From Sabellastarte sp. h YS-2021 (taxonomy: Eukaryota > Annelida > Polychaeta > Sabellida > Sabellidae): a stretch of 64,000 bases of DNA. Both the position numbers and the translations under genes were made by a program. Every line of letters begins with the position of its first letter. Position 1 is the first letter of the stretch. Location: positions 88,813,052 to 88,877,051 of the forward strand of contig OZ024935.1 of assembly GCA_964017235.1 (NCBI GenBank), given 5' to 3'. This document shows positions 33,428 through 44,590 of this stretch, one piece after another. Under the pieces are notes generated by a model. That model had not been told where the DNA came from and made no database searches. It was given only the letters and a program-made list of their open reading frames with translations.

Positions 33428-35890
33428 CTTAGGTGAGGCTTGGTACTAGGAACAGGCGACTGTAAAACCCGAGAGATTTTACATTTTCCACCCTTTCTAT
33501 TGCGTTCTTTGACATAAGAGACTGGATACAGAGGCCAGGACTTGGTCTTTGAAGGGCCTTGTATTCTGACCGGGTCAGGAGTCTGACTGGACTTGGATTA
33601 AAAAGAATGACAGGATTTGTTTGCCAGTCTAATCTGAAAGAACGGAGAACTCCTACTGGTGGACTGAGTGAGGCTGGAGGAGTCATTGGGGGGAAGGCTT
33701 TTTATGCCCTCGTCCCCTGGAGTGGGTCAAAAGACCTTGGAGCCTCGGCTACTCGATTTCCCCCTACCTGGGGAAAACGATGGATACTGCTAGGGATGGA
33801 ATGACCCCCATTGGGGTGGTTCCTGTAGGAGCCTCTAGATGTGGGGAATTGGAAAGGGTTGATTAACAGGGCCTAAACCCTAAGTGTTATTACAGGTGCC
33901 TTGATGAGGGACTCCTGTCCCTCCTAAAGTAGTTGTGAATGGGGAACTTTAAGATCTAAAGATCCAGTATCTCACCTGAATTCACCATACCCCTTCTGAC
34001 TACTTATATGCACCATGGAATTGAGTTTGACCTGTCTGGTAGTAGCCTTGCTACTGTCTTAACATATATATATATAACCAGGTTGTATTCAGAAAAAAAC
34101 CTAGTGAAGAGCAGCCTGAAGCTCAACTCTTGCTGACCAGAAGGGGAGGAGGGGCTTACCCAAGGAGGCCCCTAAGGAGATACAAATTTGAAAACTTGTT
34201 CCATTTTAAGGGAAATTAAACTGCCCAAGTTCCTGTTGGTCTAGTAAATCATTCAGAGTCCAGACTGTGGAGGATCTAGGCATAAATTCCCTGGGGGCAG
34301 GGAGGTTCAAAAAACTGCCTAAGTTTCAATGTCCTCAAAAATTGGTTAGGGTGAAGTCAGGCAACCTACTTCCCTAAAATATAGAGCCAGGACTGAATGA
34401 AGGACCTTGTTTAGAAGGCCTCTTGGGCTTGAGGACTTGGACTTTTTGAACTTGGACCCAAGCCTCCAATAGGTGATATCTACTGCCAGGCTGGTGAACT
34501 ATTACTCCAAGTTTTTTTTTTTTTTTTTTTTTTTGTTTTGGTGTGTGTGTGAGGATTGTTAGTGTTCTGATCTGGAATCAACATCCGAACATCAGAGTAG
34601 ATGATCCGATCATCCGAGGATCAGATCTACATACAATCCACCAAGCATTAGATTTCAGATGATCCGAGAGATGCAATGAAAACCGAGTATCAAATCATAC
34701 TGGGTTGAATAGAAGTTGAGAATACTGCATCCGATTCTCGGATGCATTAAAAATCTCGGATGAACTAAGATCTTATCTGAATTTAAGCAGGGATCTGATC
34801 CACCCTGGAGAAAGAAGTTGGATATTATAATTTCTAGTATGTAAGCTTTCCTTAAGGTAAGCTTCCAAGGAAGCTTTGCCTTTCCTTCTTCGAAGGAACT
34901 ACACAACTAGATTTACGTAAGTAAATCAACTGTGACACAAGGTCACCTGCCCCACCCGCCTCACTGCAGGTAGGGCTAGTTGTGAGATAATGAAAGCAGA
35001 AATTACACAGAATTTTATTAAATAACATAGAATCTAAAAAACAAGTAATTATAATTTAAAACTGGATGAATTAAAATATAATTAAAATAATGGGTAACCA
35101 AGGTTACCTTATAGCCTAAAGAGACACGTAATGTCTAGACGATTAATGAAGAATTCTATTCCTGTTTATTTAAGTATTAACCTTATAAATGGTCAATAAT
35201 ACAGGGAAGAAGGGATAAAATATATTATTTTATTTTATTTATATTTATAAACGTACTGTAAGAAACCCGCGTCTCTCAGCACATGCGGTCTAGACGTGAC
35301 GTCATCACAGGGGTTTCCCCGAGGATTCCCCCAGTTAGAATCGTGCTTTATATCATATTTTAACCCTTAAAATGGATCAATAGAGTAAAAGAACAGGGGT
35401 AAACCCTTGGAAAATCTATTTAATTTGATTTCAACAGGCATATATTCCTGTATAAAAACTACCAACGCGAGACGCGCATTACAAGAAAATGCTGTCTCGA
35501 CAATAAAATGGAAGTTGTTTCCGGAGATTTTACTCGGCCAGGACTCGTTTGTGTTACATTTATACACTTTTAAACCCTAAAAGGGGTCCAATAATGAAGC
35601 AGATAGGGCTTAAATATTTTGTTTTATTTTATTTTACTGACAGGCATATATAAATATCCTGTATTAGAAACCCCATAAACGAGTCGCCATTGCTTTACGT
35701 GAATCTGGAAGTGGACTTCAGATGTAAAATATAGTAAAGATACTCATCTGAACTATGAAAAGGCATCGAATTGTGATTCTATGCAATAAAATAAAGAAAC
35801 TGGTGTAGTTTCCATATCCAACAATAAGTATATCCTTGTAAAAATGAAATAATATTCCTTGCAAAATAAAGCATTGCTAATTCGCGTGGC
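33428..35890 (-). other. DIRS copy 2 5' region (pre-RT and unassigned gag side)
   Basis: 33,429-33,686 is the pre-RT end of the pol region. From about 33,800 to 35,890, where gag is expected, I see no convincing frame. An 83-codon frame at 34,655-34,906 lies in sequence with repeated ATCCGA/TCGGAT words, and there is a T-run near 34,510-34,535. TGACGTCA, a perfect CRE palindrome, lies near 35,298 in the leader. Either gag is decayed or this part holds an unrecognised insertion; the first copy lacks it. Confidence 0.5.
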
Positions 35891-36056
35891 CAACGAGAAA
35901 GTAGGGCGAGAGGTCAGAGGTTATCACGTGACGACAACTAGCAGTGTATCCGGTGGCTAACAAGAACTGTCTTTTTTTCTAAGACGTTGGCCCCGGGTGT
36001 GGCAACCCGAGAACAGCATTAAGTCCCACATGGTAAGCTATTGTAGCGTAATAAAA
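35891..36056 (-). repeat. DIRS copy 2, right inverted terminal repeat
   Basis: Inverse of 29,921-30,114, from CAACGAGAAAGTAGGGCGAG to TTGTAGCGTAATAAAA. Confidence 0.93.
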
Positions 36057-36169
36057 CTTACTACTTTAAGTATCAGGTCTTTATGGTAACATTACAATAA
36101 AGACCTGCTTTTAGCAAAGATATCAGTTTAGATGAAAACTCTCAAATACAACTTGAATATTGTGTGAAT

Positions 36170-38100
36170 ACCTTTATTTGTCCTAACCATAAAGTCGTAA
36201 ACGGAATGTAGGTCACTATGACTGTACAGAGTTTAAGGTCGTCTCCATATCTTAAATATGCCTAAAATATATTGCATATAAATTTAAGATATTATCCCAA
36301 ACATTTAAAAGAAAAGTAACCATTATTATGCCATTATGTCATCTTAACATAGGGCACTTCTCTTTGGTCAGTTATATTTACCTGCAAAATAAAGATCAAA
36401 CATGTCATGCCATTTTGTACAAGTTTCTTTACACATGGGAGTTTCAGGTCACCTTAAAATAGGCCACACGTACAGAGAAACATCCACATGCTAACTTTAA
36501 ATTTAATCTGTCATGCAGTTTTGAAACAGTCTCCAGAAATGAAAAAAATAATTAAATAGAAGTATCTTGTCATTAGGAGTTTAAGGTCACCCTAAAATTG
36601 GGCACACCTAAAGGACCACTTCCATCCACATACCAAATTTGATTTTAATATGTCTACCTGTTTTTGAGCTGCTGTCAGAAATAAAAATTATATTCACTAT
36701 AATTGTGTTGCTTAAGGTCATCTTAACTTAGAGGGACATATGACCAGAAACATCCATATACCAAACTTAAATTTCATCCATGAAGCAGTTTCAGGTACTT
36801 TCCAGAAACAAAGTGTGATGACTATTCTTATCATACATGTAAACTTGTAAACTTAAACTCATAAGCTTTAAAAAATATCAACACTTTATTAATTTTATAA
36901 AGAGGCATTTTTCTTTTGGTCTTGATATGTGTACAGTGAAAAAAATCTCAGTTACCACAAATGTCTTCCAAACAAAACAATTGTTCAAACCTTAAACCCA
37001 GTATTAGTGCACAAAACTAAGGGAGTTTAAGGTAATCTTTTCATGCAGGATGTATTCAAGGTTTGTTCATCCACAAATTAAACATGTTCGAATTGCCCAG
37101 CATTTGAAATACTGTTCAAAAATTCTCAAATTTGAAGTGAATATTATTCTGTCGATAGTGGGAGCTTAAGGTTATATTAACTTAAAGCATTTTTCTAGGG
37201 CTAGTTACATATACCTGCAAAATTTTAATGAAATCTCTCAATCTATTTTCAGTATACTCTACGGTAAAATAAACCGTAAACTCAACATAATTCTTTTATG
37301 CATGGGAGTTTAAGATCACCTTAAAATAGGGCACACTTTGATAAGTTACAGCCACATGCCAAATTTAAATTGAATCTGTCAAGGTGTTTTTGAGATACTG
37401 TTCAGTAATGAAAAAAAACTTAAATTCAATATGTTATCTCTGGGAGTTTAAGGCCACATCCACATGCCAAATTTTGATTGAATCTGTCAAGCCATGTGTG
37501 ACATACCAAAAAACAAAGTGTGACTACACTGACCTCCATCATGGCTGCTGGTGAAACAAAACAAAAATGTTGCAAACTTAAACGGTACTCTAACTTTTAA
37601 AAATATCAGCAATTTATTGTAACTTTACAAAATGGACCTCTCATTTGGTCCAGACATGTGTACAAGGTTGACTATCAATGTAAAAAATCTCAATTACCAT
37701 ATAAAATATCTTCCAAGCACAAAAGCATTGTCCTAACCTTAAACCGAAGATAAGTTTGCAGCAGTAAGGAAGTATAAGGTAATCTTTTCATACAGGTTCT
37801 GGTTAAGCTTTGTTTCATTCACAACTTAAACATGACTAAAATTGCAAAGTATTCTAAATGCTGTTAAATTGCCAAACTTAAAGTGAATATAATTGTGTTA
37901 TTACTGGGAGTTTAAGATCACCTGAACGTGTATGGCCAGTGCCACAGATATGCTAAGTCTGAACTAAATCTCAAGTTATTTTCAGCAAAATTTGCAGAAA
38001 AATAAAAAAACAAACTTACACTCAATATTTTACTTTTATTCATGGCAGTTTAAGGTCACTTAAAGAAAATTATTGTATATCTTGAAAACTATACACAACT
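36170..38100. repeat. ancient tandem repeat, roughly 120-150 bp units
   Basis: GGGAGTTTAAGGTCACCTTA and AAATAGGGCACAC recur with variants about every 120-150 bp, along with CCACATGCCAAATTTAAAT. Units are too diverged to count exactly. Similar sequence is present at 60,340. No gene. Confidence 0.65.
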
Positions 38101-38308
38101 GCATGCCAAATCTGATCATTCGAGAGCCAATTTGAAATACTGTGTGGAAACAAAGTGACTGCTGACAATAACAGTCAATGCTAGATGACAAAGCCATTCC
38201 TCTGCGCCCCTCAGCATAGATGCTGGTGCCAACAAATGAAGCCAGAACCCACAATAATATACCATTCAGTAATGAAATTTAAGTATGAAAACCTTTAATA
38301 GTCATAAA

Positions 38309-38522
38309 TTTATTTATTTGTTTTACGTCGCGTTCAACAGCCAGGGTCATATTGCGACGGTTAGTTTACAGGTGGAGGAAACCAGTGCATACTGCACTGT
38401 AAACCACCAGGCATCGGCAAGTAACTACCAACTTTCCAACATGAAGCGCCCGGCCCGAGATTCGAACCGGCGGCCTCAGAGGTTGGAGGTGAGAACTCTA
38501 ACCACTACACCACCGAGTCCCC
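38309..38522 (-). mobile_element. tRNA-derived SINE, 214 bp
   Basis: A 13-bp target duplication TAATAGTCATAAA lies at 38,296-38,308 and 38,523-38,535. On the minus strand the 5' end is tRNA-like, with A box TGGTGTAGTGGTTAGAG and B box GGTTCGAATCTC (RNA polymerase III promoter). The body then ends in ATGACCCTGGCTGTTGAACG and an AAATAAATAAA tail. A LINE would supply the retrotransposition machinery in trans. It shares its 3' segment with the SINE at 45,116-45,268 but has a different tRNA head. Confidence 0.95.
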
Positions 38523-38559
38523 TAATAGTCATAAAACGCAGATTATGAAATTCACAGTG

Positions 38560-39000
38560 GAAAACTTGACTGGCTGTGCAGTTAGGTATAAAAGTGTAAA
38601 AATGGTTTTGAAACCGCCCACTAATAAGGAGATATTCAAGGAAAACGATATGGCGGCAGTGGCAGCAGTGGGATGTGAATCAGTTTAATGTATAATTCAG
38701 CAATGATATTTATGTATGTAAACAATATTTAAATAGTCATGAAATGCAGATGATGAAATTTGCTGTGATGACTGGCTGAGCAGTAAGGTATATACTGCTT
38801 AGTGTCATGGCAAAAACCATAACTTGGCACAAAATGGAAGACAGAATATCTATTGTTATAGGATTGCCATCAGTAAATTTTGCACACTTCCGTCGATCAA
38901 ATAAGGGAGTTAAAGTGAGAACTGAAATAATTAAAATATCTTTGGTAATTTCTGTATACAAATTGTGCCAAATTGGGGAGCTGATATCTTGACTAGAAAT
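38560..39000. repeat. dispersed repeat remnants
   Basis: Contains GGAGATATTCAAGGAAAACG and GGCGGCAGTGGCAGCAG, as in the window-start family. No gene. Confidence 0.5.
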
Positions 39001-39183
39001 TATATTATCGCCCCCTCAAAAACAATTCTAAATAAGTTATTGTTATTATGTACTTTATTTAGTAAAATACTATTATAACTTGTGTCTTGAGTCAATGCAT
39101 ATTTCAATACAAAGAAATCCACAAAACTGCACTTACAACAAGAATAAATGAGGTTTTTGTGTCTAAGGGGTGTATACCAAGTT

Positions 39184-39672
39184 GTAGACCGAGTTCTGTC
39201 CCGTCGCCAATTGTTATTGATATGTTGAGGGACACAATGGCGAGGGACAGAGCTCACATGTACCTGTTTTCTGTGTAAATTTTGAACGGCATATTTCTAG
39301 ACATATTACAACAAGTATAAAGTGTTATTTGAATTATATTTTTATATTCATGTGCCGTTCACTAATATTTAAATGCCAATCAAACTGGCATGCATGTATA
39401 TCAACCTGTTTTAAAATGTAAACAAACCGTCAATAGTACATAGTCATCTATAAAAGAAATTTTTGGCTTGTAAAAGCAGTTTAGTTAAACAGCATATGTA
39501 CTGTAAACCGGATACAGTGACTTGGACATAATAATTACTTTTTAAAGTAAATAAAATAATTTCCCACAGTTCGAAATTTACACTGAAAACAAGTACATGG
39601 GAACTCTGTCCCTCGCCATTGTGTCCATCCGTATATCAATAGCAATTGGCGACGGGACAGAAACTCGGTCTA
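39184..39672. mobile_element. TIR element with ~115-bp arms, 489 bp
   Basis: Arms 39,184-39,295 and about 39,565-39,672 are inverted repeats: GACCGAGTTCTGTCCCGTCG against the inverse of CGACGGGACAGAAACTCGGT, and both contain CACAATGGCGAGGGACAGAG. The 8-bp sequence ACCAAGTT lies directly outside both ends (39,176-39,183 and 39,673-39,680). Long arms suggest a Mutator-like or hAT-like non-autonomous element. No coding capacity. Confidence 0.85.
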
Positions 39673-39846
39673 ACCAAGTTACGGCATGGAGAAGCAAGTG
39701 TCAAAAATGGCTAGAAAGCACCTGCTAATAAGGGAAATATTCAACAATGTGACAGCAGTGGTGGTGGTGGGTAAGCACTCTTTTCAAAGGACATTTAATT
39801 ATTATTTTGCAATTGTAATATAGCACTACAAACACTACTGCTACTC

Positions 39847-40056
39847 TGCATAAGTTGGCCGCAGTCATATTAAGTTGGCCGCGGCTCGTCTACAGGCTCC
39901 AGAAAGACAAATAGGTTATTGTACACCAATGAAAACTGTTGCATATAATAAGTTTAACAATAATACATGGTTTCAGAGTGTAGTAGGCCACTCGTGTCAA
40001 AGCCCTGTGAAGCTGTGGTGAGGGTGGCCAACTTATGACTGCAGCCAACTTATGCA
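39847..40056. mobile_element. foldback MITE, 210 bp
   Basis: TGCATAAGTTGGCCGCAGTC at the left pairs with the inverse of GACTGCAGCCAACTTATGCA at the right, one mismatch in 20. Each arm holds AAGTTGGC twice in tandem. No target duplication was identified. Confidence 0.8.
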
Positions 40057-41738
40057 GGGAAGCAGTATTCACTTCATAAGAAAATTTTCTTATTATATTT
40101 ATAATGGAGTTGGGCATTCTGCTTTATTTGCTGGTACATTGTATTTGCAATTTGTTTTAACAGTTGATAACAGAGATAATTTGTCAAAATATATTACTAG
40201 TTGTTTAAATATTAAAGTTAAAGGAATTATTATTATTACAAATATAATCATTTGATTCAATAAAAATATGAATTGATTAATTCAAACTAAAATTAACCAT
40301 AGCATGGGGATTACTGATAGATACATATAAACAAAAGTAAATTAAATGTCCTTTAAAATTATCTGTTATAATGACATTGTGGCAACACAAGTATGAACCA
40401 CATGGTCAGTTTAGTTATGGCTGGAAATGTAGAAGAAAAATAATCTGTACTTACTGCTAAAGACCTTGCTATAAGAGAAAGAATGGCCAGTGAACACTGG
40501 GTTATATACAACACAGAGATCCCATTTGAGAGGGGGGGGGGGTGTACTCTTGAATGATTTGGTGATTTTTACAATACAGTTTCCACGTTGATGAATAACT
40601 CAGACGTAAACCTATGAACACACTCCTGCAAATAAATGCCCACCTAAGTTTTCAAGTCTGATTTGAATTTCATAAATCTGGGATTCAATGTTATGTCTCT
40701 GTGTGGGCTTTGCCTTAATGCTTATTATTACACAGTCATAATGGTGACAAGACTTGTTAGTAAGGGCCTGTGATCCTGGGTTTGAGTCCAACTAATGGTA
40801 ATGTGAAATTCATCAATGCCCTGTCTTATTGTGACTGAAACTATTGAATATCTGTAGCAGATTAACTGGATTTTTTAACTGGAAAACACACTACAACGGT
40901 TTCTATTTGACATGAATTAACTTCAATATACTGAACACAAAAATTCAAGTGACACAGAAAACTTTAAACCCAACATGGTCTTATTTATATCTTACAGGAT
41001 TTCATGCATCAATCCAATGGCATCACATCTTGAAATGATGCTTGGGATTTGAACCTGTGCCCTAAGAGTTTTGGGGTGGGTGTCTGACCAAAGTCACAAC
41101 ATCGTCAAAACTAAATGCAATGTGTCATTTTATCCTGTTTTTTTTTCCAAAAATACCTTGTGAGTTCTCAGTAAGTGTATCACCTACTGCGCCCTCACCT
41201 CTGTGATGCTGGGTTTTAACCCAGAGCATGACAACATGTGGGATGGACAGAGTGTACATCCTCAAATAGCCTTGATGTATATGATCTAAAACTAACATGA
41301 CCCTTGGTATTTATTAATACTGGTACAAAGAACTCAAAACATTTGATATTCAGTGAAAAGTTTTGAGAACTGAAAAAGAGTTGCTAATCAAGGGGGTGTT
41401 TATACTAGAAGGGGGCAGCTAGAAGTGGGAAGGCACACAAGGACCAGCCAGGAGTGCTGAGAACTGGTCACTCACAAAACAGGGCAGACACTGAATGCAG
41501 GTTCAAACTGAGCACTGCATAAAATACTGACCTCAAAAAAATCAGACACTCAGGGGTTAAAAATATTAAGTAATAAGGCTATTCTAACTGCTTTCATATA
41601 GAGTTAGAATGGACTGTTAAAAATACTCATTACTGTGAGTTCTGTATAATTCTCAAACATCTTACATGTATGCCTATCTATGAATATGGCAGATATAAAA
41701 TTAAGACTTTTCACTTTAAGTTTGAGAGCCAGAGATCA
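40057..41738. other. no gene; two weak SINE-like remnants
   Basis: CCTGGGTTTGAGTCCAAC near 40,775 (plus) and the inverse of GGATTTGAACCTGTGCCC near 41,045 (minus) resemble tRNA B boxes of old SINEs, but no A box, tail or target duplication is clear. G-run near 40,531. Otherwise featureless. Confidence 0.35.
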
Positions 41739-41909
41739 GGGGCCGGTTTCATGAAAAGTCTCAAACTGAGCCAGGTCTCAAGTTGAGCTTGTTTGTGAAA
41801 TGCATTGAGTCTGAGTTCACAGACTCAGCAAAATATTTCCAAAATTTGAGACAAAGTCTCAACTTTTGAGTCTGACTCAAGGCTTAAGTCTGTTCATGAA
41901 ACCGGCCCC
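41739..41909. mobile_element. short foldback element, 171 bp
   Basis: GGGGCCGGTTTCATGAA at the left is exactly inverted at the right (TTCATGAAACCGGCCCC, 41,893-41,909). Arms continue with ACTGAGCCAGGTCTCAAG-like sequence. It is a shorter cousin of the elements at 25.9, 42.6 and 44.6 kb. Confidence 0.82.
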
Positions 41910-42560
41910 AGGTTAAATTCACATTGCATGAACTGAGTTACTCAGACATGTGTGTCCTGTATGCAGACACAAGTGGACCGGTTGATAGATTGCACATATA
42001 TTACACAGAGTGAATCTCTTTCAATTTCTCATTCTTTCTGTCACTCCATTTTGGTCATATTCTACATGTATGTACTTGTGGGTGTCTCTGTATGATAGAA
42101 ATCACCCCACTCTGCACTCCAAAAGACAAAACTCAATTATTCAGAAAAAAAAAAATTTTATGTCACAAATCATAGAAGTAATGATCAGTTTTATGGTTTA
42201 ATTTTAGAAAAAAAAATTAACACGTCCAGTACTTCATGTATTTTTAAAATTTTAATAGCATAAGTAATAGGTGTACTTTCTCTTTATCATTGTGCCAAAT
42301 ATTATTCCACTAATATTAATGCAATTTGAATTTAATGTAACTTTTTTGTCTCTAATTGTTAAATCTTCTGCACAAAGCTCATGGGTTTATTTCATAAAAA
42401 AAAATGATAAAACAGTGACTGAATATTGAATACATCGACTATATGAAGTTTACCATAAATACAGCACTTCTACCTGTACCCACTGGCCAGTAATCAAAGT
42501 ATGAGTCTATTTTCTCTCAATAATAGGGTGACCAAATTACATGGTTCCTAGTATTTATCT
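41910..42560. other. no recognised feature
   Basis: AT-rich with poly-A stretches. Only a 63-codon chance frame. Confidence 0.5.
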
Positions 42561-43262
42561 GGGCCGGGATTCACAAAAGGTCTTAAGTTTAGGCATTTTT
42601 TTGCTTAGATAAATCTTAAAGTTATGACTTTTGGCTTAGCTTAGATTTCTCTTAAATTGGGATTCACAAAAAGTGTTTAGCAAAATCTTAGCTGAGACAA
42701 AATTTGTACAAAAAGTCTTAACAACTTTGAATTCAAATTAACAAATTTTGGTAAAACAAAAACATTTTTCATCGATAAATACACCAAACATTCTCTTCAA
42801 AATTATAAAACAGATTTGTTACTTTTTTTTGTAAAATTATGTAAAAATAGTAGTCTTCATGTTTTATTGTGAGTCAGCCATTTTTATAACATTATTTTTA
42901 CCACAAGAAGGTAAAATGTGGAAATTTATAGGTAATTGAATGATGTAAATTTTTATTACAATGCACAGAAATGACTTTTATAGGAAGTATAGATCCCCAT
43001 AGTATATATTTTGTTGGCACAACAAAGGGTAAAATGTAAATACATGCAATGGAATATTTTACAAATGACTTAAGTCTGCCCTGCAGTGGTCTTAAAGTTA
43101 TGACAAAATCTAAGACAAATTTTTGTCTAAGACCTTTTGTGAATCCTATCTTGTCTAAGCAAAAAAAAGTCTTAACTTTATGACAAAATTCTTGCAGAGT
43201 TAAGACTTTTCTCTTAAAGTTATGACAATTTTTTGCTTAAGACCTTTTGTGAATCCCGGCCC
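42561..43262. mobile_element. foldback element, 702 bp
   Basis: GGGCCGGGATTCACAAAAGG at the left matches the inverse of CCTTTTGTGAATCCCGGCCC at the right. Arms then carry GTCTTAAG, TTTTTTGCTTAGA and CTTAAAGTTATGAC blocks in both orientations. Non-coding centre of about 300 bp. Confidence 0.82.
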
Positions 43263-43491
43263 TGGGTTACACAATCCTCCCTTGAAATCACTGAAAATTT
43301 AATCTGATTAGGAACCTTATTTTATTCCCTCCATTAGAAGGCGATGTTTCTGTATGCCTTCATTGTCTATGTCTCTCTATTTCTGTGATTTTTCCATAAC
43401 TGATGAACACCTCTTTATGAAATTTTTATTTGGGTAGGGAGTGGCTAAATTGATTAAACTGATTTAAATATTGGGAAGGATCATACTCTAG

Positions 43492-44528
43492 TCACACAAA
43501 ATCCTGAATTTTCAACAGTTCCATATTCAATGACTTCGGGTTTGTCACAGTGGTTGAAATTATTCTAAAAATAATAAACCGATCTTTCTCTTATTTTAAT
43601 GTGCGTATGAAATGGCAAAAGGGTGCAACTATTGAATCGCCCTGACGGAAGTAAAAATATGATAATTAGGAAATTTAATAGGGATAGATAAATACTAATT
43701 GTTGTAATTATGCTAATTCGGTAATATTATGAAATAGATAGGGTAGTAATTGGTTGACAGGTCCACAAAGTCAACAAAATGGACAAAGAAATTTATATAT
43801 AGTACATATATATTAGCAACTGGTTGATAGGTCGACAAAGTGACAGAATTCAAAGGATTTCAAGGTCGACAAAATAGACAAAGATGTATATATAGATAAT
43901 ATAAATGTCAGCAATTGGTCAACAAAGTCAATTAAATGCTGTAAACAAGAAGAAACCTGAACGCTTGTCAATCTACTTTATACTGTCGTCTTTGTCAACC
44001 TAATGTAGTCTACCTTGGTGAGTTTGTAATTAATATTCATGACTTCATATTCAGAAATAATTATTAGTTTTATTTTACACAAAAGTACCATATTTCTACT
44101 TCTGTCAGGGGGATTCTGTCGTTCAGCTGGCAAAAGTAAGAATTCATCACATTAATATCAGGAAAGCTCTGGTTCATATTCTGCATACACGGATGCCTTG
44201 GCAGAGGTTGGTACTGTTATAGTTTTTTTCTAGTTTAACTAAGTTTTACTCGCTCTTTTCATGCCCAGTTTTGTGTTTTTCAAGATGGATTTTCAGTTTT
44301 GAGTTAACACTTAAGTTAAACTAGAAAGTACTTTTAGGGTACCAACCTCTGCCAAGGCATGCAGAATATGAACTATAGCTTTCCCGATATTAAAGTAATG
44401 AACTGTTACTTTTGCCATTCTATACACACATAAAAACATTGAGAAAGATCTGTTTAGTATGTTAAGAATAATCTCAACCACAAACTCACTGAAAATGGGG
44501 CTGTTGGAAATTCAACATCTTTTGTATC
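43492..44528. mobile_element. long inverted-repeat (foldback) element
   Basis: The left arm runs from about 43,492 to 44,240, interrupted by the 506-bp insertion at 43,622-44,127. The right arm runs from about 44,314 to 44,528. Paired blocks include TGAATTTTCAACAG/CTGTTGGAAATTCA, GATCTTTCTC/GAGAAAGATC, ATGGCAAAAG/CTTTTGCCAT, TTCATATTCTGCAT/ATGCAGAATATGAA and GCCTTGGCAGAGGTTGGTAC/GTACCAACCTCTGCCAAGGC. Without the insertion it is about 530 bp, mostly palindromic with a loop of roughly 75 bp. 43,263-43,491 has no recognised feature. Confidence 0.8.
43622..44127. mobile_element. MULE-like non-autonomous insertion, 506 bp
   Basis: Bounded by a 9-bp direct repeat TGGCAAAAG (43,613-43,621 and 44,128-44,136). 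The matching place in the other foldback arm (inverse, about 44,409-44,417) has one copy and no insert. Ends are imperfect inverted repeats of about 38 bp sharing CCCTGACGGAAGTAAAAATA-like sequence. A 9-bp duplication is typical of Mutator-like elements. Non-coding. Confidence 0.78.
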
Positions 44529-44590
44529 CAGCGGCAGGTTTCACCAAGGATGTCAGGCTAAGTCCGACACCCTTTTTGAAACTGGCCCCT

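Larger units (their letters stand above)
29921..36056 (-). mobile_element. DIRS-like YR retrotransposon, copy 2
   Basis: Inverted terminal repeats (29,921-30,114 and 35,891-36,056) are nearly identical over about 150 bp, and an internal complementary region lies at about 30,163-30,275. Minus-strand order is 5' region, RT, RNase H, tyrosine recombinase. It belongs to the same family as the 2.1-6.2 kb copy: the recombinase tails agree at most positions. About 6.1 kb is a normal length for DIRS elements. Frameshifts in recombinase and RNase H make it inactive. No target duplication or LTR is visible. Confidence 0.93.

Noticed and set aside
38450-38522. Possible minus-strand tRNA gene
   Set aside because: It is the head of a SINE with a 13-bp target duplication.
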